Assembly (NCBI GenBank): GCA_044355655.1
Contig: JBIKXS010000050.1
Coordinates: forward strand, 1 to 17,063
Source: UBA3064 sp023258775
Lineage (GTDB): Bacteria; Pseudomonadota; Gammaproteobacteria; Burkholderiales; Burkholderiaceae_E
DNA: 17,063 nucleotides
Reading direction: 5' to 3'
The translations under genes were made by a program, and so were the position numbers. Below the pieces are notes generated by a model, which did no database searches, was not told the origin of the DNA, and worked only from the letters and a program-made list of their open reading frames with translations. Below are positions 7,072-14,921 of this stretch, one piece after another; the stretch's first letter is position 1, and each line of letters begins with the position of its first letter.

Positions 7072-8262
7072 TTACCAGGCAGGCTTTTTAGGGTTTAGCT
7101 TTGCTGTGGCCAAGCGCTGCGGCCAGACGACTTCAAACTCACCGTTCTGCCACTGCCCTACCGTACCGGGCGTGCCGATGTTCTCACTGCCATTGAAACG
7201 TACATCGCCAAGTATGGTCTTGTGCGTGTTGCCAGCGACATAGTCGCGAATTGCCTTACGGTCGAGGCCCTCTTTAGCTACTGCAGCAGTAATTATTTCG
7301 AGCCCCGCCCACGCCGCACCACTTGCCCAGCGGTCGGGTTCTTTCTTCTGGCTCGCCACATGCGCATCGAAATACGCTTTGGCACCGGGACTTGTCTTGC
7401 TATTCCAGGACCCCATGCCCATCACACCTTCGGCCCCTGCCGCTGTCATGACGTTTTTATAGAGCGGGAAGGCAGTGCCCACCGACGCATAGAAAAACCT
7501 AGGATTAAATCCAATCTCCTTGGATTGACGACTGGCCAAAATCGTATCCGGTGGATAAGTAAATCCAACGAATGCATCAGGATTTTTATCTTTTATAGAA
7601 CGCAATACGGGCGACAAATCTTTCACACCGCCGGGATAGCTTTTATCTTCGACCATGCTGATGCCGCTACCTTGTAACGCTGCACGCAATGCAGAGAAGT
7701 TTTCTAGGCCGAACAAGTCATCGACATAGATGCAAGCGATGGTTTTGACACCATTAGCCTTGAACATCTCAATCATGGCAGAGACCATTGGAGCAGGCTG
7801 CTGGAGCATCAGAAAAAAGTAGGGCAGCTTGAGTTCCACCAGACGACTCGACAATGCTGTCGGGGCCAAAAAGGGGTACCCGTAACGGTTGGCAAGCGGC
7901 GCAACCGCGAAGTTGGCACCGCTACCCCAAGGCGGAAGAACCAAATCGACTTTGTCACTGCCCATAAGCTTTTCATAGGTTCGAATCACTGTCTCCATGT
8001 CACTGCGATCGTCAAAAGAGATCAGTTCAATCGGTCGACGAACCCCCTTAACATTCAGACCACCCAGTGCATTTTGTTGCTCTGCCCACATCAAATAATT
8101 GGGCTCCTGGCTGGTTTGCGCCCCGCCCGTCCATGGGCCCGTTCGCGACATCGAATAACCGACCCGGACGGGACCTGACTGGGCTTTTGCCTGAGGGAAC
8201 ATTGCTATAGTCCCAAGGGCTGCTGCCGACTTAACGACAGCTCTTCGATTCACGTTAGCCAT
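7072..8262 (-). CDS. Periplasmic substrate-binding protein of a Liv-type ABC transporter
   Basis: This is a 396-residue type I periplasmic-binding-fold protein (Peripla_BP_6/LivK-like) at the head of the Liv gene series. I chose ATG 8262 (MANVNRRAVVKS) because GGAG lies six bases upstream; a GTG four codons earlier lacks such a site. The N-terminus is a signal sequence with an Arg-Arg pair (NRRAVVK), a hydrophobic stretch and a likely cleavage site after AKA (residue 27). The twin arginine suggests possible Tat export. The mature part begins VRVGYSMSRTGPWTGGAQ, the usual first strand and loop of this family, with FVGFTYPPDTI and AYFDAHVASQ later. It should capture the substrate for LivHMGF. 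The operon context points to an aromatic ligand. Confidence 0.9.
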   Translation of the reverse strand: MANVNRRAVVKSAAALGTIAMFPQAKAQSGPVRVGYSMSRTGPWTGGAQTSQEPNYLMWAEQQNALGGLNVKGVRRPIELISFDDRSDMETVIRTYEKLMGSDKVDLVLPPWGSGANFAVAPLANRYGYPFLAPTALSSRLVELKLPYFFLMLQQPAPMVSAMIEMFKANGVKTIACIYVDDLFGLENFSALRAALQGSGISMVEDKSYPGGVKDLSPVLRSIKDKNPDAFVGFTYPPDTILASRQSKEIGFNPRFFYASVGTAFPLYKNVMTAAGAEGVMGMGSWNSKTSPGAKAYFDAHVASQKKEPDRWASGAAWAGLEIITAAVAKEGLDRKAIRDYVAGNTHKTILGDVRFNGSENIGTPGTVGQWQNGEFEVVWPQRLATAKLNPKKPAW

Positions 8263-8300
8263 TTGTGTCTCCACTAAGAAAAAATATGTTGTACCAAGTG

Positions 8301-8329
8301 ATTGTATGAGGGGCTACTCGGTCTGACAA
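8301..8329 (-). promoter_or_regulatory. Sigma70-type promoter of the liv-vdh-vanA operon
   Basis: On the minus strand there is TTGTCA (8324-8329), a 17-nt spacer and TACAAT (8301-8306). Each hexamer differs from consensus by one base. Transcription would begin near 8294 and leave a leader of about 30 nt before ATG 8262, which carries its own GGAG. It is the best promoter match in the divergent region. Confidence 0.65.
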
Positions 8330-8367
8330 AAAATAACAGCAATCACCCGCATTTTGTATTGCGGCGT

Positions 8368-8428
8368 GCGAACTGCCATCGCAATTGGGTTACGCGAACT
8401 GCCATCGCAATTGGGTTACGCGACCTGC
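8368..8428. repeat. Tandem 26-bp direct repeat (two copies plus partial third), putative operator
   Basis: Two identical 26-bp units occupy 8368-8393 and 8394-8419. Each starts GCGAACTGCCATCGCAATTG and ends GGTTAC. A third, broken unit (GCGACCTGC) follows at 8420-8428. Each unit carries CGCAAT, at 8380-8385 and 8406-8411. An inverted match, ATTGCG, lies just outside at 8358-8363. The array sits about 74-134 bp upstream of the predicted start of the minus-strand operon. That is a plausible place for an activator shared by the two divergent genes. Two to three copies without variable spacers do not make a CRISPR array. Confidence 0.75.
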
Positions 8429-8663
8429 ACCTAAACGACAAAACCCGGTAACGGTCCGCACCGACTTGATCTCGGCATGTTCGCTTGACAGCACCTTAAG
8501 GGCAACACAAGCCAAATGTTGATCTTCTTTGCGAACAGTCTAAAAAATAATACAGTTCTGCTGTGATCCTGCAAGATCAAGCGCGAGCGTGACTATCTTT
8601 GATAAAGTCTACAGATGACACACAAGCTTTTGGCTTTGTCTCTCCCGCCCTTAAGGAAAACCC
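8429..8663. other. Upstream region of the isomerase-like gene, no gene seen
   Basis: This rest of the 389-nt divergent spacer has no convincing reading frame or RNA gene. It is AT-richer near 8541-8553, and a TTGACA occurs at 8485-8490 without a matching -10 at normal spacing. A promoter for the rightward gene must lie here, but I cannot place it confidently. The region ends with AAGGA, seven bases before the ATG at 8664. Confidence 0.5.
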
Positions 8664-9260
8664 ATGTCAAAAACCATTGAGTTGATCTATGACTTCGTGA
8701 GCCCTAATGCTTACTTGGTATGGCAACCGCTGCGCGCAATCGCGGCAAGAACACATGCTCAAATCAAGATAACGCCTGTCTTCCTTGGCGGCATGCACAA
8801 ATTGACTGGTAATGCCCCGCCTTTTATTAGGGATGCCGAAGTCAAGGGCAAAAACGAATATGCCAGGCTCGAGATGCAACGCTTCATCGCCAAACACCAG
8901 CTGTTGCGCTTTAAGATGAATCCTAAGTTCCCCTTTAACTCGATCAACCTGCTCCGCATGCTTGTGTCGCTTCAAAATGAAGATCAGTTTAAGTTCATCA
9001 ACGCCGTATCACCGGCAATCTGGGAAGACGAACTTGACGTGAGCGATGCGATAGCACTTTCCGATGTGCTAACCAAGGCGGGTTTCAACCCTGCTTACCT
9101 TGTCGAAAAAGCACAGGACCCAGTCATTAAACAGGCTGTTATCGACAACACGGATCAAGCGGTCAAACGCGGATGTTTCGGTATCCCCAGTTTTTTCATT
9201 GGCTCGGAGATGTTCTTTGGCAAGGAACGGCTTGAGCAGATCGAGGAGATGCTCGCGTAG
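8664..9260 (+). CDS. 2-hydroxychromene-2-carboxylate isomerase-like protein (DsbA/GST-kappa fold)
   Basis: The 198-residue cytoplasmic protein has the length and motifs of HCCA isomerase (NahD-like, GST kappa class). These enzymes use glutathione to isomerise 2-hydroxychromene-2-carboxylate in naphthalene-type degradation. The N-terminal thioredoxin-like strand ends DFVSPNAYL with Ser13 at the glutathione-activating position. An inserted helical domain follows, then the cis-proline loop GCFGIPSFFIG (Pro175) and a C-terminal helix. It lacks a CxxC motif, so it is not a disulfide oxidoreductase. ATG 8664 follows AAGGA. It is transcribed divergently from the vanillate-type operon and shares its control region, suggesting a role in aromatic metabolism. 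The true substrate is unknown, as many family members have nothing to do with naphthalene. Confidence 0.85.
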   Translation: MSKTIELIYDFVSPNAYLVWQPLRAIAARTHAQIKITPVFLGGMHKLTGNAPPFIRDAEVKGKNEYARLEMQRFIAKHQLLRFKMNPKFPFNSINLLRMLVSLQNEDQFKFINAVSPAIWEDELDVSDAIALSDVLTKAGFNPAYLVEKAQDPVIKQAVIDNTDQAVKRGCFGIPSFFIGSEMFFGKERLEQIEEMLA

Positions 9261-9374
9261 TCCCGATAGGCACTCAGCGCCTGGGCGTTAAGCATTGCGG
9301 CTGGGATCGCAAGAACCAGAAATTTTGTTGTTCATCTGATGTCACCGGCAGGTAATGATGCAATTGGCGAGCGA

Positions 9375-9401
9375 TTGACCATCAGTATTAACCGTTACTA
9401 T
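9375..9401 (+). promoter_or_regulatory. Tentative promoter for the ugpC-pyrF-regulator operon
   Basis: TTGACC (9375-9380) and TACTAT (9396-9401) occur 36-62 nt before the ugpC start. The spacing is 15 nt, shorter than ideal, so this is only a candidate. It is the best match I found in the 176-nt spacer after the isomerase-like gene. Confidence 0.3.
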
Positions 9402-9436
9402 CGGGTCTTGGCGTTTAGCAAGAGGTTTCACAATCG

Positions 9437-10537
9437 ATGGCAAAGGTACAGGTCAAACAAGTCGTTAAGGACTTTGGTCAGACAAAGGTACTGCGCGGTG
9501 TTGACATCGCCATTGAGGACGGCGCATTTTGTGTCTTGGTAGGACCCTCCGGTTGCGGCAAGTCTACCCTGTTGCGACTGATTGCCGGGCTTGAGGAAAT
9601 AAGCGCAGGTGAGATCCTCATCGGGGATCGCGTGGTGAACAAAATTCCACCCAAGGATCGCGATATCGCGATGGTGTTTCAAAACTACGCGCTTTATCCC
9701 CACATGACTGTCGCGCAGAACATGGGTTTTTCACTCAAGCTTGCGGGTCAGGCTAAACAGGACATCGCATCTCGCGTGAAAGACGCTGCGCTGATCCTCG
9801 GTTTGGAAGCGCTTCTCGATCGATATCCACGCCAACTGTCCGGCGGACAACGACAACGTGTTGCGATGGGCCGGGCGATTGTGCGCAATCCCCAGGTGTT
9901 TCTCTTCGATGAACCGCTTTCGAACTTAGATGCGAAGCTTCGAGTGCAGATGCGGGCCGAGATCAAAGAATTGCATCTCAGGCTGCGCACCACCGCCATC
10001 TACGTTACACACGACCAAATTGAAGCCATGACCATGGCCGACCAGATTGTGGTCATGAACGACGGCATCATTGAACAAATCGGTGCTCCATTGGAACTTT
10101 ACGATCGACCTGCAAACCCCTTTGTTGCGAGCTTTATTGGTTCGCCAGCGATGAATCTTCTAGAAGCCGAACTTGAAGTGTCGAATTTCATTGCGCTTAG
10201 GGGTGCTAGCCGATGGACTGCTCCACCGGTTCAAGCAAACGATTTGGCTGGGCACCGGTCTATTCGACTCGGTATACGCCCAGAACACTTGCAGCTTTGC
10301 TCCCCGGATCAAACCCAGGCGCTTCGTGGCAGGATCACCGTGATCGAACCCACGGGTGCAGACACGCTTGTTCATGTCAAAACCGAAGCAGGCGATTTGG
10401 TGGCTTTATTTCGCGAGCGTCATGCCTTCGAGGTTGGCGCACTGATTGGTTTACAAAGCGATCCCTCACTGCTCCACATCTTTGATCGCGCCCTAGGCCA
10501 TCGACTAAACCTCGACATCAAGCATGAGCAGCGATAA
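9437..10537 (+). CDS. ugpC: MalK/UgpC-type carbohydrate ABC transporter ATPase
   Basis: The 366-residue cytoplasmic ATPase powers CUT1-family sugar or glycerol-3-phosphate importers. Walker A is GPSGCGKST at 36-44, the Q-loop VFQNYALYPHM near 80-90, signature LSGGQ at 134-138, Walker B VFLFDEP at 154-160 and switch His192. The C-terminal 120 residues form the TOBE-type regulatory domain, including the conserved phrase LGIRPEHL. The length matches UgpC/MalK. ATG 9437 follows AGAGG at 11 nt. No permease or binding-protein gene is next to it, so it may serve a transporter encoded elsewhere, as multitask ATPases do. It overlaps pyrF by 14 nt. Choosing UgpC over MalK or MsmK is a judgement by resemblance only. 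Confidence 0.85.
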   Translation: MAKVQVKQVVKDFGQTKVLRGVDIAIEDGAFCVLVGPSGCGKSTLLRLIAGLEEISAGEILIGDRVVNKIPPKDRDIAMVFQNYALYPHMTVAQNMGFSLKLAGQAKQDIASRVKDAALILGLEALLDRYPRQLSGGQRQRVAMGRAIVRNPQVFLFDEPLSNLDAKLRVQMRAEIKELHLRLRTTAIYVTHDQIEAMTMADQIVVMNDGIIEQIGAPLELYDRPANPFVASFIGSPAMNLLEAELEVSNFIALRGASRWTAPPVQANDLAGHRSIRLGIRPEHLQLCSPDQTQALRGRITVIEPTGADTLVHVKTEAGDLVALFRERHAFEVGALIGLQSDPSLLHIFDRALGHRLNLDIKHEQR

Positions 10538-11474
10538 GACAAGTATCACGCAAGGATTTTCAGCAAAGCTACAGCAGGCCTGGCAGCGCAGCGGTTCCAT
10601 GCTGTGCGTTGGAATCGATCCGGACCCTGCACGTTTTCCGCGACCCCTACAAGGTAAATCTGATGCGCTTTTCAGGTTTTGCACCGCGATCGTCGATGCG
10701 ACAGCGCCCTTTGCTTGTGCATTCAAGCCGCAGATAGCCTATTTCGCAAGCCTTGGTGCTGAAGATTGTCTGAAAGCGCTCATGCTGTACCTGCGTGAAC
10801 GACATCCGGCGATTCCTCTCATTCTTGATGCCAAGCGTGGCGATATTGGCAGTACCGCCGAACACTATGCTAGAGAGGCGTTTGAACGCTACCAGGCCGA
10901 TGCTGTCACCGTGAATCCCTACATGGGAGGCGACTCGATTGCGCCCTATCTTGCGTACCCAAATCGCGGCGTCATCGCACTTTGCCGAACCTCGAATCAA
11001 GGTGGTGCCGATTTGCAGGAACTGCAAGTGCAAGTGCCCGATGACTTATCGACCTTGCTCGCGACAAGCCAGGGTCGAGCCGCTGAACGATTACCGCTCT
11101 ATCAGGTTGTAGCCCTCCTGGCAGCCTATCGCTGGAACGCTGCGGGCCAAATGGCCCTGGTTGTTGGTGCGACTTACCCTGAAGAACTCGCCAGCGTTCG
11201 AGCACTCGCGCCAGATTTACCTTTGCTTGTGCCCGGTATCGGTGCCCAGGGCGGGGATGTCCATGCAGCCGTAAAAGCGGGTAGGCAGGCTAAGGGTTGG
11301 GGTTTGATGTTGAATTCTTCACGCGCCATCCTTTACGCGAGCGCCGGAGAGGATTACGCTGAGGCTGCAGCGCGTGTTGCAAAAGAAACTGCCGACCTGA
11401 TACGGCAGACCGCGGCGCTGGGGGAGACAGAAGATGCGGATCCTATTGGTCGAGGACGACGAGATACTGGCTGA
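10524..11474 (+). CDS. pyrF: Orotidine-5'-phosphate decarboxylase, class 2
   Basis: This enzyme converts OMP to UMP in the last step of de novo pyrimidine synthesis. The 316-residue protein is the long class 2 form. The active-site signature LDAKRGDIGSTA has the catalytic Lys104 between Asp102 and Asp107. The N-terminal LCVGIDPDP strand and the phosphate-binding PGIGAQGGD loop (237-245) are also present, with NSSRAILYA following. ATG 10524 lies inside the end of ugpC (14-nt overlap). The 3' end runs 41 nt into the response regulator gene. The last 20 or so residues, rich in Glu, Arg and Gly, are beyond the folded domain and exist because of that overlap. Placing a housekeeping pyrimidine gene between a transporter ATPase and a two-component system is unusual. 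Confidence 0.95.
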   Translation: MSSDKTSITQGFSAKLQQAWQRSGSMLCVGIDPDPARFPRPLQGKSDALFRFCTAIVDATAPFACAFKPQIAYFASLGAEDCLKALMLYLRERHPAIPLILDAKRGDIGSTAEHYAREAFERYQADAVTVNPYMGGDSIAPYLAYPNRGVIALCRTSNQGGADLQELQVQVPDDLSTLLATSQGRAAERLPLYQVVALLAAYRWNAAGQMALVVGATYPEELASVRALAPDLPLLVPGIGAQGGDVHAAVKAGRQAKGWGLMLNSSRAILYASAGEDYAEAAARVAKETADLIRQTAALGETEDADPIGRGRRDTG

Positions 11475-12111
11475 CGGTTTAACACGATCGCTGCGTCAAG
11501 CGGGCTATGCCGTCGACCATCTAGTATCTGGCCAAAGTGCAGATACAGCCCTGGGTTTTGAGTCATTTGACCTGTTGATTCTCGATCTTGGTTTACCCGG
11601 GCTCAGCGGCATTGAGGTGCTAAAGAGACTACGTACACGTCAATCTGGGATCCCTGTACTGATTCTGACCGCCACAGACTCGGTCGAGCAGCGCGTCAAA
11701 ATGCTTGACGCCGGCGCGGACGACTTCATGGCAAAACCCTTTGCGTTAAGCGAACTCGAAGCCCGTGTTCGAGCCCTGGTGAGACGGGGCATGGGCAAGG
11801 CTTCTTCGCAAATTCAGCACGGCGCACTCATCTATGACCAGTCAGCGCGAACCGCGTTTCACCAAAATCAAACCCTCGAACTGTCAGCGCGTGAAGTTGC
11901 GCTTCTGGAGGTATTACTCACAAGGGTTGGTCGGCTAGTAAGCAAAGAACACATCGTTCAGCATCTTTGCGAATGGGGTCATGAAGTCAGCCATAACGCG
12001 GTCGAAGTTTATGTGCATCGATTAAGAAAGAAACTCGACGGTTGCGATGTCACCATCTCGACGGTAAGAGGCTTGGGATATTGTCTTGAACGACCCACAA
12101 ACCACCCTTGA
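11434..12111 (+). CDS. OmpR/PhoB-family response regulator (TctD/QseB-like)
   Basis: The 225-residue DNA-binding response regulator has a receiver domain (1-115) with acidic pocket residues in VEDDE, phospho-acceptor Asp51 (LLILDLGLPG), Thr79 region (LILTATD) and Lys101 (AKPF). The C-terminal winged-helix domain (about 130-220) carries the trans-regulatory phrases LSAREVALLEVLL and NAVEVYVHRLRKKL. ATG 11434 follows a strong GGGGGAG at about eight bases. It overlaps pyrF by 41 nt and the sensor kinase by 26 nt, so the pair is co-translated. Sequence style is closest to TctD, a regulator of tricarboxylate uptake, or QseB/PmrA. Target genes cannot be determined here. Confidence 0.93.
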   Translation: MRILLVEDDEILADGLTRSLRQAGYAVDHLVSGQSADTALGFESFDLLILDLGLPGLSGIEVLKRLRTRQSGIPVLILTATDSVEQRVKMLDAGADDFMAKPFALSELEARVRALVRRGMGKASSQIQHGALIYDQSARTAFHQNQTLELSAREVALLEVLLTRVGRLVSKEHIVQHLCEWGHEVSHNAVEVYVHRLRKKLDGCDVTISTVRGLGYCLERPTNHP

Positions 12112-13630
12112 CCAACATCAGGCATACAAAAAGCGCTCACAGGACAGTGACGATCTGATCCAAAAGCGCGGAGGACTTTTTGCAGTCCTACGGGCACCAG
12201 AACCAGAGCAGCGCACTATATTTGGTGAAATCCTTGACTGGATGTTCGCACCTTTACTTTTATTGTGGCCCTTGAGTGTTGTGCTCACATTCACCATGGC
12301 TCGGTCGATTGCAGACCAACCCTTTGACCGCGCGCTTGAAGAAAAGTCACTTGTCATTGCCCAGCGCGTAAGCGCGCAACCACAGCCTCCACTTGCTCTG
12401 CCGCAACACTTGCCGGTAACGAGCGCAGGCGTGGTCACCCTTGGCGCACCCACCTATCGATACCAAATCCGCCTGCCCGACGGCGACTACGTTGCAGGCG
12501 ACCCGGGTATACCGAGTCACGATCCGGATCACTTACCTGATCCTGGCGCAGTTTCGATTCGCAACGCCAGGTATCACGGCGAGGAGGTACGCGTAAGCGC
12601 AGTGCGTTTGATTGCAAACAACACTGATCAACAATCCATAATCATTCAAATCGCTGAAACGACTGAACCACGCGAAGCGCTTGCAAATGAAATTATCCGA
12701 GGTCTGATCTTCCCTCAGTTCATTGTGCTTCCACTCGCTATCGTTTTGGTCTGGTTTGGTCTAACACAGGCACTAAAGCCACTGGGAATCCTGCAACAAC
12801 GCATTCAGGACCGTCGCCCTGAAGACCTGTCACCCTTGCAAATCAGGGGTGCGCCCGAAGAACTCGCCCCCTTACTTTCCTCGTTCAACGAACTACTCGA
12901 ACGCATGGGCGAGTTGATGAGACTTCAACGCAGATTCATCGCTGACGCCGCCCATCAGATGAAAACGCCACTTGCAGGCATACGAACCCAGGCTGAACTC
13001 GCGTTAAGAACCGATGATCCTCACGAGATTCGTCGAAGCCTTGAACAATTGATACGGAGTTCAGAACGTGCGGCGCATGTCCTCAGTCAGTTGCTGACAT
13101 TGGCGAGAACAGAAAGTCTCGATCAGGCGCAATACAAGTTAACACCGGTTGTCTTTGCTGCCCAACTGCGCGAATGGGCGCAGCCTTGGGCCGATCAAGC
13201 CCTCAGCTTGGGGCATGACTTTGGTCTCGAAGTCGATCCTTCTGCCGAAGACGAAAAGGCCTGGATCAATCCACTCATGGTCTGCGAAATGCTCAATAAT
13301 TTGGTTGACAATGCATTACGTTATTGCTTAACGAACGGTATCGTTACTGTGAGACTCCGTATGATTGACGGAAAACTTCTCCTCGAGGTGGAAGACAATG
13401 GTCCAGGCATACCCCAAGCTGAACAATCGCTCGTTTTCGAGCGCTTTTATCGCGTGCTTGGGCATCACGCAAGTGGTAGTGGCCTTGGTCTGGCAATCGT
13501 TCGCGAAATCGCTAAACGACATCAACTCGAACTTAGCCTTGAAAGTCCGCTAGGCGCACACCAAAACGCGAGCGGTTGCCGCTTTTCGGTCTGCTTTCCG
13601 CTTGCGAATTCAGGGCTTGGCTCAGATTAA
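12086..13630 (+). CDS. TctE-like sensor histidine kinase
   Basis: This is a 514-residue inner-membrane sensor kinase, partner of the preceding regulator. Two membrane helices (about 53-73 and 208-230) bracket a periplasmic sensor region of about 135 residues. Then come the dimerisation/phospho-acceptor helix with His290 (ADAAHQMKTPL), the N box NNLVDNA (404-410), G1 DNGPGI (437-442), F box FERFYR and G2 GSGLGLAI (464-471). All catalytic boxes are intact. The start is taken as TTG 12086 with a weak GGGA seven bases upstream. The first in-frame ATG, at 12242, is inside the first membrane helix and would remove a hydrophilic 50-residue N-terminus. This start is uncertain. The signal sensed is unknown; TctE relatives sense tricarboxylates. 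Confidence 0.9.
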   Translation: MNDPQTTLDQHQAYKKRSQDSDDLIQKRGGLFAVLRAPEPEQRTIFGEILDWMFAPLLLLWPLSVVLTFTMARSIADQPFDRALEEKSLVIAQRVSAQPQPPLALPQHLPVTSAGVVTLGAPTYRYQIRLPDGDYVAGDPGIPSHDPDHLPDPGAVSIRNARYHGEEVRVSAVRLIANNTDQQSIIIQIAETTEPREALANEIIRGLIFPQFIVLPLAIVLVWFGLTQALKPLGILQQRIQDRRPEDLSPLQIRGAPEELAPLLSSFNELLERMGELMRLQRRFIADAAHQMKTPLAGIRTQAELALRTDDPHEIRRSLEQLIRSSERAAHVLSQLLTLARTESLDQAQYKLTPVVFAAQLREWAQPWADQALSLGHDFGLEVDPSAEDEKAWINPLMVCEMLNNLVDNALRYCLTNGIVTVRLRMIDGKLLLEVEDNGPGIPQAEQSLVFERFYRVLGHHASGSGLGLAIVREIAKRHQLELSLESPLGAHQNASGCRFSVCFPLANSGLGSD

Positions 13631-13729
13631 CTGACTTGTCCGAATTAAGAGCAACCCTTGATTGTCGACAAGATTAGACGATGATTTTCAAGAACCATCC
13701 CAACCTACAGAACCAAGTGAGCATATTGC

Positions 13730-14917
13730 ATGCATGATGTTATTTGTCCCCACTGTTCCAAAGCTTTCAAAATTGATGAGACTGGCTACGCAGACATTCT
13801 CAAACAAGTTCGCGATCGTGAATTTGATGAACAACTCCAAAAACGCCTGGCGATCGCCGAACAGGAGAAGCGCACTGCTGTTGAACTTGCCAAAGCGCAA
13901 TTAAGCACGGCGCTTGAGCGCGAAATCGCCAAGAAAGATCAAACGATTGAACGCTATAAATCCACAATTGAGTCAAGTGAACTTGCCCGAAAACTTGCAA
14001 TTAGCGAAGCAGTGCAAACAATTTCAAGCGAGCGAGATGGCTTAAAGATGAAACTTGAACAATCGAGGCTTGAAAAACAGTTGGCCGAGAGCGCCCTCAA
14101 AGACAAGTATGAGACGCAGCTCAAGGATCGTGACCATGCCATCGAGAGGCTTCGCGACATGAAGGCAAAACTTTCAAGCAAACTGCTGGGAGAAACCCTC
14201 GAGCAACACTGCGAAACAGAATTCAATCGCCTCAGAGCAACTGCATTTCCCAACGCCTACTTTGAAAAAGATAACGACGCAAGAAGCGGCAGCAAAGGTG
14301 ATTACGTCTTCCGGGAATTTGATTCAGAAGGCACTGAAGTCGTATCGGTTATGTTTGAGATGAAAAATGAAAACGATCGTAGTACGTCAAAATCGCGAAA
14401 TGAAGATTTCCTCAAAGAGCTTGATAGGGATCGGAACGAAAAATCCTGCGAATATGCGGTCTTGGTATCCATGCTTGAACCAGATAGCGATCTTTATAAT
14501 AGCGGCATCGTAGACGTCTCACATCGATATCCAAAAATGTATATCGTTCGGCCGCAGTTTTTTATCCCGATCATCACCCTACTTCGAAACGCAGCGCAAA
14601 AATCGCTCGCTTATAAGCGAGAACTCGCTGTATTTAAAGCTCAGAACATCGATATCACTCATTTCGAAGCCGAACTTGAAAGTTTCAAGAACGGCTTTGC
14701 GAAGAATTACGACTTAGCGACGCGAAGATTTCAAACCGCCATTGATGAGATCGATAAATCGATCGACCATCTGCAGAAAACCAAAGAAGCGCTTTTGGGC
14801 ACCGATCGGAACCTCAGACTTGCCAACGATAAAGCGCAGGATGTAACGATCAAAAAACTCACCCGGGGAAACCCAACGATGGCTGCAAAGTTCAAAGCCC
14901 TTCGAGAGGGCGATTAG
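13730..14917 (+). CDS. DUF2130 family protein, coiled coil plus nuclease-like domain
   Basis: The 395-residue protein starts with one CPHC pair (residues 6-9), a half zinc-knuckle lacking its second CxxC. A long charged coiled coil of about 25-150 follows, dense in Glu, Lys, Arg and Gln. The conserved core (about 150-290) contains KGDYVFRE with Asp191 and then FEMKNEN with Glu210-x-Lys212. That spacing of D...ExK matches PD-(D/E)XK nucleases, and the overall order resembles RmuC (coiled coil then nuclease). A second helical region (300-360) closes the protein. The role is unknown; nucleic-acid processing is an inference. It has weak ribosome-binding context at ATG 13730, looks AT-richer than its neighbours, and ends 4 nt from the CCA end of a convergent tRNA-Cys gene. 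Confidence 0.85.
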   Translation: MHDVICPHCSKAFKIDETGYADILKQVRDREFDEQLQKRLAIAEQEKRTAVELAKAQLSTALEREIAKKDQTIERYKSTIESSELARKLAISEAVQTISSERDGLKMKLEQSRLEKQLAESALKDKYETQLKDRDHAIERLRDMKAKLSSKLLGETLEQHCETEFNRLRATAFPNAYFEKDNDARSGSKGDYVFREFDSEGTEVVSVMFEMKNENDRSTSKSRNEDFLKELDRDRNEKSCEYAVLVSMLEPDSDLYNSGIVDVSHRYPKMYIVRPQFFIPIITLLRNAAQKSLAYKRELAVFKAQNIDITHFEAELESFKNGFAKNYDLATRRFQTAIDEIDKSIDHLQKTKEALLGTDRNLRLANDKAQDVTIKKLTRGNPTMAAKFKALREGD

Positions 14918-14921
14918 GGTG

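Noticed and set aside
8263..8274. GTG start of the binding protein giving METQ before MANVNRR
   Set aside because: GGAG is six bases ahead of ATG 8262, and the GTG overlaps that ribosome binding site.
8368..8428. Tandem repeat considered as a small CRISPR array
   Set aside because: The units are directly adjacent with no spacers and no cas genes are present.
13658..13673. Palindrome CTTGATTGTCGACAAG before the DUF2130 gene, considered as an operator
   Set aside because: It is a single short palindrome with no promoter hexamers at proper spacing, so too weak to list as a site.
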